NCBI GenBank assembly: GCA_040387735.1
Contig: JAZKDE010000115.1
Location: 28,465 to 92,464, forward strand
Direction of reading: 5' to 3'
Length of the DNA: 64,000 nt
Origin: Arcicella sp040387735
Lineage (GTDB): Bacteria > Bacteroidota > Bacteroidia > Cytophagales > Spirosomataceae
Both the position numbers and the translations under genes were made by a program. Numbering within the stretch: the stretch's first letter is position 1; every line of letters begins with the position of its first letter. Positions 33,284 to 42,109 of the stretch are shown here, in pieces. The notes under the pieces were generated by a model. The model had not been told where the DNA came from. It saw only the letters and a program-made list of their open reading frames with translations, and made no database searches.

Positions 33284-35671
33284 ATGAAATCATTCTTTTT
33301 TTTTATTGTAGTACTATTATGTTTCAACGTCAAGGCACAAGATGCCATTGAGTACAAAACTCCTCCAACTGCTATTCTGAATTTGGCAATCGCCAAGCCA
33401 TCGCCCAGTGTAAGTGTTAACGACAAAGGTGATTTTATGCTCATTATTGAACGTAGTGCCATGCCAACGGTTGAAGAATTAGCTCAACCAGAATTGCGGA
33501 TTGCGGGTTTGAGAATTAACCCTAATAATTTCTCGCCAAGTCGCTCAACGTATGGCATTGCTCTGACATTAAAGGAGGTTAAAACGGGTAAGGATTTTCC
33601 TGTCACAGGTTTGCCTGCTAACCTAAGAGCGGGGAATTTTCAATGGAGTCCAGAAGATGATAAAATTGCGTTTACTCAAACCAATAATGAAAGTGTTGAT
33701 TTGTACACGATTGATTTAAAGACCAAAAAAGCAACAAAGACTAATAAAACACCCTTGAATGTGGTCATTAATGAAATTGCTTGGTCGGATAATAATACGG
33801 TTATTTATAATGCTATTCTAAAATCTGCGAATGATGCTCCTAAAAAACCTTTAGCTCCCAAAGGGCCAGTTGTACAGCAAAATATGGGAAAAGTAGCGGC
33901 GAGTCCAACGTTTCAGGATTTGATAAAATCGCCTTACGATGAGCAACTTTTTGAGTTTTATACTACTTCGCAATTAGTAAAAAATACTAATGGCGTAGAA
34001 ACGAAAATTGGAACGCCACAGATTTATGGTAGTGTCGAACTGTCTCCAGATAAAAAATATTTCTTAGTTGAGCATATAGATAAACCGTTCAGCTACTTAG
34101 TTACCGTTAGAGGTTTTAATTCAACGATTATCGTAACTGATGCTGATGGAAAATTGGTGAAGACAATCGCAAAATTGCCAAGTAATGAATTAGCTCCGAC
34201 GGGATATGACAACGTTCTGAATGCTCCGAGAGGTCATAATTGGATAAATACTTTACCAAATACCGTCTCATGGATTGAGCCATTGGATAGCGGTTTAATC
34301 AAGAAAAAAGTAGAATTTCACGATGTTGCTTATATGCAGGCAGCTCCCTTTACGACAGCTCCCACGGTATTGGCAAAAACGGCGATGAGAATGGGGAATC
34401 TTTCTCCTTTGAGTGAAAATGAAATGTTGATTAGTGAATATTCGAGAGTGAAACATCAACAAAAATTAAGCAAATTGGATATTGCTAAAAATGAAGTAAA
34501 GCTATTGATTGACCGTAGTACTGATGATGCTTACAATGACCCTGGAACACCTATTTCTGCTCCGAATAAATTTGGAAAAAGTAGTGTGAAAGTATTAACA
34601 AATCGTACTGTTTTGATGCGTGGAGCGGGTTCTTCACCCAAAGGAGATTTACCTTTTTTGAATTCATTTAATTTGGATACTAAGGAAACTAAGACTTTGT
34701 GGCATTGTGAAGAGCCTTATTATGAGTCAGTTATCAATATTTTGGATTTCGATAAATTGAGTTTTGTTACCAGTAAACAAAGTCAAAATGAAACGCCAAA
34801 TTATTTTCTTCATACCAATAACACCTCAAAACAACTGACTAATTTTGCTGACCCTCAACCAGAATTGAGAGGAATTACCAAGGAAAAAATCACCTACAAA
34901 CGTAAAGATGGCGTTGATTTAGCGGCTGATTTATACTTACCCAAAGGCTATAATAAAGAAAAAGATGGTTTCCTTCCCGTAATTATGTGGGCCTATCCGA
35001 GAGAGTTTAAAAGTAGTAATGATGCAGCACAAATTAGAGGAAGTAAATATACATTTGTTCGGGTAAGCTGGGGATCTCCAATCTTTTGGGCAACGCAAGG
35101 TTATGCTGTAATGGATAATACTGAATTTCCAATTGTTGGCGAAGGAGACAAACAACCTAATGATAATTTTATCGAACAATTAGTCTGGAATGCGGAGGCT
35201 GCCATCAACAAAATTGCAGGAATGGGCATTGGTGATAGCACTCGTGTAGGCGTGGGCGGACACAGTTACGGGGCATTTATGACGGCTAATTTGGTGGCTC
35301 ATACTAAATTATTCAAAGCTGGAATTGCCCGCAGTGGTGCGTATAACCGTAGTTTAACCCCTTTTGGATTTCAGAATGAAGAACGTACTTATTGGCAAGC
35401 CCCAGAGTTATATTTCAAAATGAGTCCGTTTAGTTACGCCAATCAAATTAAAACGCCCTTATTGATGATTCACGGAGAAGCAGATAATAATCCAGGTACT
35501 TTCCCGATTCAGAGTGAAAGATTGTATAATGCCATTAAAGGACACGGAGGAACAGTTCGTTTTATTCAGTTGCCTTATGAAAGCCACGGTTATACTGCTA
35601 AAGAAAATATTCTCCATTTATTATGGGAACAAAATGAATGGTTGGAAAAATATGTGAAGGGTAAAAAATAA
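33284..35671 (+). CDS. Secreted S9-family serine peptidase (prolyl oligopeptidase fold)
   Basis: A 795-residue exported peptidase: a signal peptide (ending NVKAQ), an N-terminal beta-propeller (about 40-530) that gates access, and a C-terminal alpha/beta-hydrolase domain. The catalytic triad is visible as Ser in GVGGHSYGAFMTA, Asp in MIHGEADNNPGTFP and His in PYESHGYTA. The arrangement and the FSPSRSTYG block resemble glutamyl-endopeptidase-like S9 members; cleavage specificity is therefore an inference. It probably degrades oligopeptides in the periplasm. It is a single-gene unit with its own terminator. Confidence 0.88.
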   Translation: MKSFFFFIVVLLCFNVKAQDAIEYKTPPTAILNLAIAKPSPSVSVNDKGDFMLIIERSAMPTVEELAQPELRIAGLRINPNNFSPSRSTYGIALTLKEVKTGKDFPVTGLPANLRAGNFQWSPEDDKIAFTQTNNESVDLYTIDLKTKKATKTNKTPLNVVINEIAWSDNNTVIYNAILKSANDAPKKPLAPKGPVVQQNMGKVAASPTFQDLIKSPYDEQLFEFYTTSQLVKNTNGVETKIGTPQIYGSVELSPDKKYFLVEHIDKPFSYLVTVRGFNSTIIVTDADGKLVKTIAKLPSNELAPTGYDNVLNAPRGHNWINTLPNTVSWIEPLDSGLIKKKVEFHDVAYMQAAPFTTAPTVLAKTAMRMGNLSPLSENEMLISEYSRVKHQQKLSKLDIAKNEVKLLIDRSTDDAYNDPGTPISAPNKFGKSSVKVLTNRTVLMRGAGSSPKGDLPFLNSFNLDTKETKTLWHCEEPYYESVINILDFDKLSFVTSKQSQNETPNYFLHTNNTSKQLTNFADPQPELRGITKEKITYKRKDGVDLAADLYLPKGYNKEKDGFLPVIMWAYPREFKSSNDAAQIRGSKYTFVRVSWGSPIFWATQGYAVMDNTEFPIVGEGDKQPNDNFIEQLVWNAEAAINKIAGMGIGDSTRVGVGGHSYGAFMTANLVAHTKLFKAGIARSGAYNRSLTPFGFQNEERTYWQAPELYFKMSPFSYANQIKTPLLMIHGEADNNPGTFPIQSERLYNAIKGHGGTVRFIQLPYESHGYTAKENILHLLWEQNEWLEKYVKGKK

Positions 35672-35688
35672 AACTCATCTTCCTATTT

Positions 35689-35735
35689 AAAAGGCTAAAT
35701 TTCTGTATATTTTTATAGAAGTTTAGCCTTTTTAT
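35689..35735 (+). terminator. Terminator of the S9 peptidase gene
   Basis: A 16-bp stem with one mismatch (AAAAGGCTAAATTTCT at 35689-35704 with 35717-35732), then T residues. Confidence 0.8.
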
Positions 35736-35779
35736 TTGATAGTGGGAATTTAATAAATTGCAACATAAACGTTTTATCT

Positions 35780-36232
35780 ATGCAAATCAAAGTTGATACC
35801 GTAGAAGAATACGTTGACCAAATTCCAGAGGATAGGAAATTGGTCATCGAAAAATTGAGGAAAGTTTTATTAGAAAACCTTCCCGAAGGATTCACAGAAA
35901 CGATGAGTTACGGCATGATTGGCTACGTCGTACCCCATAGTATCTATCCCAAAGGTTACCATTCCACTCCCAAACTGCCTCTGCCTTTTATTAATATAGC
36001 GTCCCAAAAAAACTTTGTGGCTCTTTATCACATGGCAATAAATGAGAACAAGGATATTTTAGAATGGTTTATATCTGAATATCCAAAGCATTCAAACAGT
36101 AAATTGGATAAAGGAAAAGGTTGTATTCGGTTTAAAAAACTCGACCAAATTCCTTATGAATTAATTGGACAGCTTGCGAGTAAAATAAATGTAGAGGAAT
36201 GGATTAGAATTTACGAGGAAAAATATGGTTAA
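35780..36232 (+). CDS. DUF1801 domain protein
   Basis: A 150-residue soluble protein of the DUF1801 (YdhG-like) fold: VDTVEEYVDQIPEDRKLVIE at the start, then the conserved SYGMIGYVVPHSIYP and LPLPFINIASQKNFVALYHM, and the late GKGCIRFKKLDQIP block. Members have a beta-alpha fold related to the iron-chaperone frataxin-like proteins, but their function is not settled. It lies 68 nt upstream of the amine-oxidase-fold gene on the same strand. Confidence 0.85.
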   Translation: MQIKVDTVEEYVDQIPEDRKLVIEKLRKVLLENLPEGFTETMSYGMIGYVVPHSIYPKGYHSTPKLPLPFINIASQKNFVALYHMAINENKDILEWFISEYPKHSNSKLDKGKGCIRFKKLDQIPYELIGQLASKINVEEWIRIYEEKYG

Positions 36233-36300
36233 AATATACTTTTCTAAAACTCTTTTCCAGCCACATTGTTAATTTTACAGAACAATCAATTAATAAAAAT

Positions 36301-37518
36301 ATGGTAATAATCATCGGTGCGGGTATTGCAGGCTTGACTTGTGCAAAATATTTAAGAGATAGGGGAATTCAATCACTGATTTTAGAGGCTTCTGATGGTG
36401 TGGGCGGACGTGTTCGCACGGATAAATATGAGGGTTTTTTGTTGGATAGAGGTTTTCAAATTTTATTGACGGCTTATCCCGAAGCTCAAAAACTGTTGAA
36501 TTATGAATCGCTGGATTTGAAGGCGTTTAAATCGGGTGCTATGATTCGGGATATTCAAAAAAATGATTTTTCCGTCATGACAAACCCTTTTAAAGAACCT
36601 GCTTCAATTTTGTCTTCTTTGACTTCCAATGTGGGTTCATTGGCGGATAAATTGCGAGTGTTGCGGTTGATAATGGATACAGGAAATATTCAAGAGGAGA
36701 TTTTTGAAAATCAAAGTGTTTCTACGATTGATTATTTGCGTGATTATGGCTTTTCAGATTCCATGATTCAACAATTTTTCAAGCCATTTTTTGGCGGTGT
36801 TTTCTTGGAAAATGAACTGACTACTTCGGCTAATTTCTTCAAATATATTTTTGGAAAATTCTACGAAGGTGATGCCGTTATTCCTGCTCAAGGCATTCAA
36901 AAAATAGCGGAAAAAATAGCGGAAAAATTATACATTGGCACGGTAAAACTGAATACTAAAGTTGTTAAAATAGATGGAAATAGGGTTTATTTAGAGAATG
37001 GTGATAGATTGTATGGCGAAAAAATTATACTGGCAACGGATGGTTTTCAGGCGGATAAATTATTAGGGAAAATACCTGATCGTAAGTTTAATGCGACCAC
37101 TTGTACGTATTTTTCGGCTAATAAATCGCCCTTAAAAGAGAATATGTTGGTACTAAATCCAAACCGTGCTTCGGTAGTACACAACCTTTGCGTACCGAGC
37201 GACATCGCTTCTGGGTATGCACCAGAAGGAAAATCATTGATTTCAGTTTCAACGCAAGGCTTTGATTTACAAGATGAAAATGAATCAGCAAAAAATATAA
37301 AACGTGAATTGACGACGTGGTTTGGAAAAGAAGTTGAAACTTGGGAACATCTCAAAACTTATCATATTCCGCAAGCTTTACCAACTTTTGATAATGCCCA
37401 AAACGGAATGAATAACTTAAAATTGAGTGATATTCTGTATCAATGTGGCGATACTACGGCTTATCCTTCCTTGAATGCGGCAATGGCAACTGGAAGAAAA
37501 GTAGCTGAAATGATTTAA
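36301..37518 (+). CDS. FAD-dependent amine-oxidase/phytoene-desaturase-fold enzyme
   Basis: A 405-residue flavoprotein. The N-terminal MVIIIGAGIAGLTCAKYL and ILEASDGVGGRVRTDKYEG are the FAD-binding and GG-doublet motifs of the amine oxidase/phytoene desaturase superfamily; FLLDRGFQILLTAYPEA is typical of the carotenoid-desaturase-like branch. The C-terminal FAD block is QCGDTTAYPSLNAAMATG. It probably oxidises a hydrophobic substrate. No carotenoid genes adjoin it, so a pathway cannot be assigned. Confidence 0.8.
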   Translation: MVIIIGAGIAGLTCAKYLRDRGIQSLILEASDGVGGRVRTDKYEGFLLDRGFQILLTAYPEAQKLLNYESLDLKAFKSGAMIRDIQKNDFSVMTNPFKEPASILSSLTSNVGSLADKLRVLRLIMDTGNIQEEIFENQSVSTIDYLRDYGFSDSMIQQFFKPFFGGVFLENELTTSANFFKYIFGKFYEGDAVIPAQGIQKIAEKIAEKLYIGTVKLNTKVVKIDGNRVYLENGDRLYGEKIILATDGFQADKLLGKIPDRKFNATTCTYFSANKSPLKENMLVLNPNRASVVHNLCVPSDIASGYAPEGKSLISVSTQGFDLQDENESAKNIKRELTTWFGKEVETWEHLKTYHIPQALPTFDNAQNGMNNLKLSDILYQCGDTTAYPSLNAAMATGRKVAEMI

Positions 37519-37561
37519 AGTATGATTAGGGACGAAATAGTATTCGTCCCTAATTCATACT
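37519..37561. terminator. Bidirectional terminator between convergent genes
   Basis: Arms AGTATGATTAGGGACGAA and TTCGTCCCTAATTCATACT pair over 18 positions with a single bulge around a 6-nt loop, filling the gap between the FAD enzyme gene and the redoxin gene. Confidence 0.85.
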
Positions 37562-38671
37562 TTAAAAAAATCTCCCGACTGAAGGGTTTTCTACAATCAT
37601 TTTCTTCATTTTTAAAGGATTAATGGCTCCTTGTTTTTGATAAACAACTTTACCATTTGGCTCAATTAAAAGTGTGTAAGGTAAGGCTCCTTGCCATTTT
37701 GGATCAATTAATTCGATTAATTTATAGACATCATCTGAGTTGAAAATATAGTTTTTGCTCGATGCTTGTAATCTTTTCAAGGTCGCCAAAGCTTTGTCTT
37801 TTTTATCAGGTTTGTCGGCACTAATTGTTATTAATTCAAAATCACGGTTGCGGTACATTCGGTTAATGTTCAGGAAATCAGGTATTTCAGCGACACAGGG
37901 GCCACACCAAGTAGCCCAGACATTCACCAATCGTAATTTCCCAGAATCATTTTTCAAAAGTTTTTTAATGCCTTCATCGTCGATGCTTTCAATGCTAACA
38001 GGTTCTTTTCCCCAACCTTCTTTTTCATTGTTTGTCAAAACCTCTTTTTCTTTCCATTTAATAGAGCAACCAAACGTTTTTGTTTTTTCAACTGCTACTT
38101 TTTGTCCTGCTAATAAATTTTCAAGGGCATTTCTAACATCAAAACTTTTTGGTGTTCCACTTGGTTTTTCAACGTCATCTATCCTTCCAGAATAACGTAA
38201 AACCCGCTTTTCGTCAAAAATAAAAGCGTGTGGAGTGGCAATTGGACCATATTTTTTTGAAGTAATTTCGGTGTCACCATCGTATAAATAGGGGAAATTG
38301 AACACCATATTTTTGGCTCTAACTTTCATATCTTCGAAGGTATCTCCCAAATCTGTATAACCCATTTCATCCAAGCGAACCGACGTTGGGTCATTCGGAG
38401 AAATCGCAATTACTTGAACGCCTTTAGCTTGATAATCGGAGGTGATTTTCTTTAAACGCTCTTCGTAAGCTTGTGCCGTTGGGCAGTGATTACAGGTAAA
38501 AACGACCACTAAAATCTTTGATTTTGCAAAAGATTTTAGTGAATACATTTTACCATCAACGCCTTTCAAACTAAAATCAGGAGCAATCGAACCAATTGGA
38601 AGTGTTGGGTGGTCATCTGATTTGAATGAAAATAAGGTCACGATAATGAGTAAACTCAAGAGTTTTTTCAT
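37562..38671 (-). CDS. Exported tandem redoxin (AhpC/TSA-like domain fused to a TlpA-like thioredoxin)
   Basis: A 369-residue protein with an N-terminal signal sequence and two thioredoxin-fold domains. The first (about residues 24-185) has IGSIAPDFSLKGVDG and a CNHC active site (Cys60, Cys63). The second (about 225-369) has LVNVWATWCGPCVAEIPDF and the cis-Pro block ALPYTLLIEPNGKV. Each half resembles a separate TlpA/ResA-type redoxin. One domain may reduce or oxidise the other, or they may serve different partners in the periplasm; this is inference. A 122-nt divergent region separates it from the nitrilase-family gene. Confidence 0.85.
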   Translation of the reverse strand: MKKLLSLLIIVTLFSFKSDDHPTLPIGSIAPDFSLKGVDGKMYSLKSFAKSKILVVVFTCNHCPTAQAYEERLKKITSDYQAKGVQVIAISPNDPTSVRLDEMGYTDLGDTFEDMKVRAKNMVFNFPYLYDGDTEITSKKYGPIATPHAFIFDEKRVLRYSGRIDDVEKPSGTPKSFDVRNALENLLAGQKVAVEKTKTFGCSIKWKEKEVLTNNEKEGWGKEPVSIESIDDEGIKKLLKNDSGKLRLVNVWATWCGPCVAEIPDFLNINRMYRNRDFELITISADKPDKKDKALATLKRLQASSKNYIFNSDDVYKLIELIDPKWQGALPYTLLIEPNGKVVYQKQGAINPLKMKKMIVENPSVGRFF

Positions 38672-38793
38672 AATTATTAGTAATTTGAGTATGGTGATTG
38701 GATATTAATATTTGAAAGTAATATTAGTTCATCGAAGAATTGATGAACACTGTTGGAATTTAGTAATTTTACCAAATATTAATATCCTGTGCT

Positions 38794-39657
38794 ATGCAAG
38801 ACCTTTCTGTTACTCTTATCCAAACGGATTTATTCTGGGAAAATCCAACGGCAAATCTGGCAAATTTGGAAGAAAAAATTGCTCAAATTTCTGTTCAAAC
38901 TGATTTGATAATCCTACCAGAAATGTTCAATACTGGTTTTACAATGAATGTGAAATCAGTAGCCGAACCAATGAATTTCACTACTTTTAAATGGCTCAAA
39001 CAGCAAGCAAAAAAGACGCAGGCGGTTATTACGGGTAGTTATATCGTGAAGGAGGGCGAACATTTTTATAATCGACTCATTTGGATGCGTCCCGATGGAA
39101 GTTTTGAGACTTATGATAAACGTCATTTGTTTAGAATGGGAGGGGAAAATCATAATTTTTCGAGTGGAGAAAAACGACTTATCGTAGAATTGAAAGGTTG
39201 GAAAATCTGCCCATTAATTTGTTATGATTTGCGGTTTCCCATTTGGTCGAGACAAGGCAAATTTGATAATAAAATACAGATATTAGACGATAAAGGAGGG
39301 GAAAATGTTGATGCTTCTCTAAGTACTAAACTCTATCCTCTGAACTCTAATTCTTATGATCTGCTCATCTTCGTTGCGAATTGGCCGGCTGTGCGGTCGA
39401 AGGTTTGGGATACGCTTTTACAAGCCCGTGCTATTGAGAATTTGAGTTATTGTATTGGGGTAAATCGGATTGGAACGGATGGAATGGGTTTAACTTATTC
39501 AGGCAATTCAGCCGTGATTGATTTTAAAGGAAATCCAGTTTTTTATGAGAGTGAGTTGGAAGTGATTCATAATCAAGTACTTGTAAAACAAGATTTGGAT
39601 GACTTTAGAAAGAAATTCCCCGCATTTTTGGATGCTGATAATTTTGAGATTGTTTAA
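38794..39657 (+). CDS. Nitrilase-family amidohydrolase (omega-amidase type) with an internal insertion
   Basis: A 287-residue cytoplasmic C-N hydrolase. The catalytic triad is Glu43 (IILPEMFNTGF), Lys109 (TYDKRHLFRMGGE) and Cys143 (PLICYDLRFPIWSR). These blocks match the NIT2/omega-amidase branch, which removes ammonia from alpha-ketoglutaramate or similar amides. Relatives go almost directly from WSR to YDLLIFVANWP; here about 31 extra residues (about 155-186, polar and low-complexity) are inserted in frame. Family length is usually near 255-260, so the insert accounts for the excess. It is convergent with thyA. Confidence 0.88.
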   Translation: MQDLSVTLIQTDLFWENPTANLANLEEKIAQISVQTDLIILPEMFNTGFTMNVKSVAEPMNFTTFKWLKQQAKKTQAVITGSYIVKEGEHFYNRLIWMRPDGSFETYDKRHLFRMGGENHNFSSGEKRLIVELKGWKICPLICYDLRFPIWSRQGKFDNKIQILDDKGGENVDASLSTKLYPLNSNSYDLLIFVANWPAVRSKVWDTLLQARAIENLSYCIGVNRIGTDGMGLTYSGNSAVIDFKGNPVFYESELEVIHNQVLVKQDLDDFRKKFPAFLDADNFEIV

Positions 39658-39664
39658 ACTTAAC

Positions 39665-39720
39665 TTAGTAACCGAGGTTTCAGTTTATAATGAGATATAT
39701 ACTGAAACCTCGGTTACTAA
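39665..39720. terminator. Bidirectional terminator between the amidase gene and thyA
   Basis: A perfect 20-bp stem (TTAGTAACCGAGGTTTCAGT at 39665-39684 with 39701-39720) and a 16-nt loop between convergent genes. Confidence 0.85.
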
Positions 39721-39721
39721 A

Positions 39722-40516
39722 TTATACTGCCACAGGAGCTTTAATACCAGGATGAGGCTCGTAGTTTTCTAATTTGAAGTCTTCGTATTTAAAGTTGAAA
39801 ATATCCTTTACCTCAGGATTAATCTTCATGGTTGGTAACGGACGAGGTTCACGGGCGAGTTGCGTGTGAACTTGCTCATAGTGATTAGAATAAATGTGTG
39901 TGTCGCCACCCGTCCAGATAAAATCACCCAATTCCAAATCACAAACTTGGGCAATCATCATCGTTAAAAGTGCATAAGAGGCAATATTGAAAGGCACTCC
40001 CAAAAACACATCCGCTGAACGCTGATATAATTGACACGATAATTTATTGTCGGCTACGTAGAACTGAAACAAGGCATGACATGGCATTAGGGCCATCTCA
40101 GACAGTTCTCCGACGTTCCAAGCACTCACAATAATACGACGTGAGTCAGGGCTTTTCTTTAGAGTTTGAATGACTTCCTTTAATTGGTCGATAACTTTCC
40201 CGTCGGGTGTTGTCCAACTTCTCCACTGTTTTCCGTAAACAGGTCCTAAATCGCCGTTTTCGTTTGCCCATTCGTCCCAAATCTTAACTCCATTATCACT
40301 CAAATATTTAATATTGGTATCGCCATTGATAAACCAAAGTAATTCATGAATAATTGACTTTAAATGTACTTTTTTGGTTGTAACCATCGGGAAACCATCA
40401 TTCAAATTAAAACGCATTTGATAACCAAATACAGAAGTTGTTCCTGTACCAGTGCGGTCAGTTTTTTGAGTCCCCGTATCAAGAATATGTTTAAGAAGGG
40501 TTTGGTATTGTTGCAT
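39722..40516 (-). CDS. thyA: Thymidylate synthase
   Basis: A 264-residue ThyA, the same length as the E. coli enzyme, making dTMP from dUMP with methylene-tetrahydrofolate. Key blocks are the phosphate-binding GTQKTDRTGTGTTSVFG, the catalytic cysteine in MALMPCHALFQFYV (about residue 146), QLYQRSADVFLGVPFNIASY and FIWTGGDTHIYSNHYEQV. No dihydrofolate reductase gene is adjacent, although folA often follows thyA in Bacteroidota. Confidence 0.97.
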   Translation of the reverse strand: MQQYQTLLKHILDTGTQKTDRTGTGTTSVFGYQMRFNLNDGFPMVTTKKVHLKSIIHELLWFINGDTNIKYLSDNGVKIWDEWANENGDLGPVYGKQWRSWTTPDGKVIDQLKEVIQTLKKSPDSRRIIVSAWNVGELSEMALMPCHALFQFYVADNKLSCQLYQRSADVFLGVPFNIASYALLTMMIAQVCDLELGDFIWTGGDTHIYSNHYEQVHTQLAREPRPLPTMKINPEVKDIFNFKYEDFKLENYEPHPGIKAPVAV

Positions 40517-40860
40517 CAGTTTTTTGTCTTTTATTCAAAATTACTCGTAAAATAATTCTCTTGCAATACTGAAAATGGTTGGTACTAAACGAAGCCAAAT
40601 AATCGTTTACTAATTTATGAAGCTAATGACACAAAATACCATTTTAGGCATTTACGAGTTTTTTGCTTAAATTTGTCATTCTATTTATAGTTAAAAGTAA
40701 CCATACCGTATTGATTTAACTTATTTGAAATCAATATACGAGCCAATTATTTTGTTAACTAAAAAGTAATAAGAATTGCTTTTGAATTTAAAATAAACTG
40801 ATTATCAGGGTTTTAAATTGTATTTAAAAATTTACAAAAGATTCGAGTTACTTATTCATT
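40517..40860. promoter_or_regulatory. Divergent promoter region of thyA and rlpA
   Basis: These 344 nt hold the promoters of two divergent genes. TAAATTTG at 40678-40685 matches the Bacteroidota -7 consensus TAnnTTTG exactly on the plus strand, but I see no well-spaced -33 TTG. No coding relic or strong hairpin was found. Confidence 0.35.
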
Positions 40861-41406
40861 ATGATTTTAAAAAGTGTTTTTGCTTTTGTTTACATTGCTG
40901 TTTTTAATTTAATTAGTCCTCCAACTGAAGATAAAATTGTCTCGGGCAAAGCGTCTTATTACGCTCATAAATTTGAAGGAAAACGTACATCAAGCGGTCA
41001 ACGTTACCGTGGGAAAGTAAGAACTGCTGCTCATCGCACTTATCCTTTTGGGACTTTATTGGAAGTTACGAATCGAGCAAATGGCTCAAAAACAATTGTT
41101 CGGGTAAATGACAGAGGGCCTCACTCAAGGTCACGGTTATTAGATGTATCTTACTCAGCCGCCAAAGATTTAGGTTTAATTGGTAGTGGAACTGCCGAAG
41201 TAAGTATCAAAGTTGTCCAATTAGGAACGGGTTTCCTCGCTGATAATCAAGATGAAGAATTAATGATTGAAGAAGGAGAAGCAACCGCTCAAGTAACGCC
41301 TTCATTTCCAACTTTTTCAGAAACAAAACACCAATATATGGTTCTTGTGAAAAACGCTGACGGGAGTGTAAAAGTTGAATATTCTGATACTCGTCCCAAT
41401 CTTTAA
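40861..41406 (+). CDS. rlpA: RlpA-family septal ring lytic transglycosylase
   Basis: A 181-residue exported protein with a hydrophobic N-terminal signal and a double-psi beta-barrel RlpA domain: GKASYYAHKFEGKRTSSGQ, RTAAHRTYPFGTLLEVTN, IVRVNDRGPHSRSRLLDVSY and AAKDLGLIGSG are the standard conserved segments, with the Asp of VNDRGP being the catalytic acid. It would cleave peptidoglycan glycan strands lacking stem peptides during cell division. The SPOR domain of longer RlpA proteins is absent. Confidence 0.9.
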   Translation: MILKSVFAFVYIAVFNLISPPTEDKIVSGKASYYAHKFEGKRTSSGQRYRGKVRTAAHRTYPFGTLLEVTNRANGSKTIVRVNDRGPHSRSRLLDVSYSAAKDLGLIGSGTAEVSIKVVQLGTGFLADNQDEELMIEEGEATAQVTPSFPTFSETKHQYMVLVKNADGSVKVEYSDTRPNL

Positions 41407-41431
41407 TTACGTTATATTCAACGTTATAATT

Positions 41432-41473
41432 ATAAAAAAAGCCTCTCAAATTAACTTGAGAGGCTTTTTTTAT
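41432..41473. terminator. Bidirectional terminator between rlpA and the skp genes
   Basis: A perfect 18-bp stem (41432-41449 with 41456-41473, core AAAGCCTCTCAA) with A and T tracts at its ends, between convergent genes. Confidence 0.92.
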
Positions 41474-41490
41474 ATGTCTTAAACTATTTC

Positions 41491-42087
41491 TTAGTTTTTC
41501 TTTGGAGCAGCAGTGGCTGGAGTAGTCGTTGCTGGAGTTGCTGTTGGCGGAGCCAATGGCTTAGGCGTTACACCCATTCTCTTCAAGATTAAGTCAGAAA
41601 TGTTTGCATCTTCTGGTGCGTGCAAAACGATAGGAGTAGTTCCTTGTCCTGCATCGTAGTTGAATACAAAAGCAAATCCATTTTCTTTAGCTGTTGCGTG
41701 CATATTGTCTTCAATTTTCTTCAACAAAGGTTGTAACAATTGAGCTTGTTTCTTTTGTAAAGAAGTTGATGAATTCTGACGAAACTCTTCAATTTGCGAT
41801 TGTAAAGCTTGTAATTCTTTTTCTTTATCAGCTTTGATTACGTCCGCCATTGTAGCACCGTTTTTCTCATAATCAGCTAATTTTGTTTGAAAATCTTTCA
41901 CTTTAGACTGATACATATTGTCGTATTGAGTCTTTGTCGTTGTCAATTCAGCTTCTACTTGTTTTGCTTCTGGCATTTGGGCCAAGATGTAGTCTAAGCT
42001 AATGTAACCGATTTTTTGTTGTGCATCTGCGTTAGCTACGGCTAATCCAATGAATGCGATTAAAGCAATTAAAAATTTGTTTCTCAT
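41491..42087 (-). CDS. OmpH/Skp-family periplasmic chaperone (second copy)
   Basis: A 198-residue exported protein: a signal peptide (MRNKFLIALIAFIGLAVANA), the conserved start KIGYISLDYILAQMPEAKQ, and a long coiled coil (about 45-125) typical of Skp tentacles. The C-terminus is an unusual Pro/Ala/Thr tail (ATPATTTPATAAPKK). Skp holds unfolded outer-membrane proteins on their way to BamA. The ATG at 42087 is chosen for the signal peptide; a longer frame would overlap the upstream skp gene. It is last in the porG-porG-uppS-bamA-skp-skp cluster. Confidence 0.9.
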   Translation of the reverse strand: MRNKFLIALIAFIGLAVANADAQQKIGYISLDYILAQMPEAKQVEAELTTTKTQYDNMYQSKVKDFQTKLADYEKNGATMADVIKADKEKELQALQSQIEEFRQNSSTSLQKKQAQLLQPLLKKIEDNMHATAKENGFAFVFNYDAGQGTTPIVLHAPEDANISDLILKRMGVTPKPLAPPTATPATTTPATAAPKKN

Positions 42088-42109
42088 TTTGTTATTATTC
42101 TGGTTGGTT

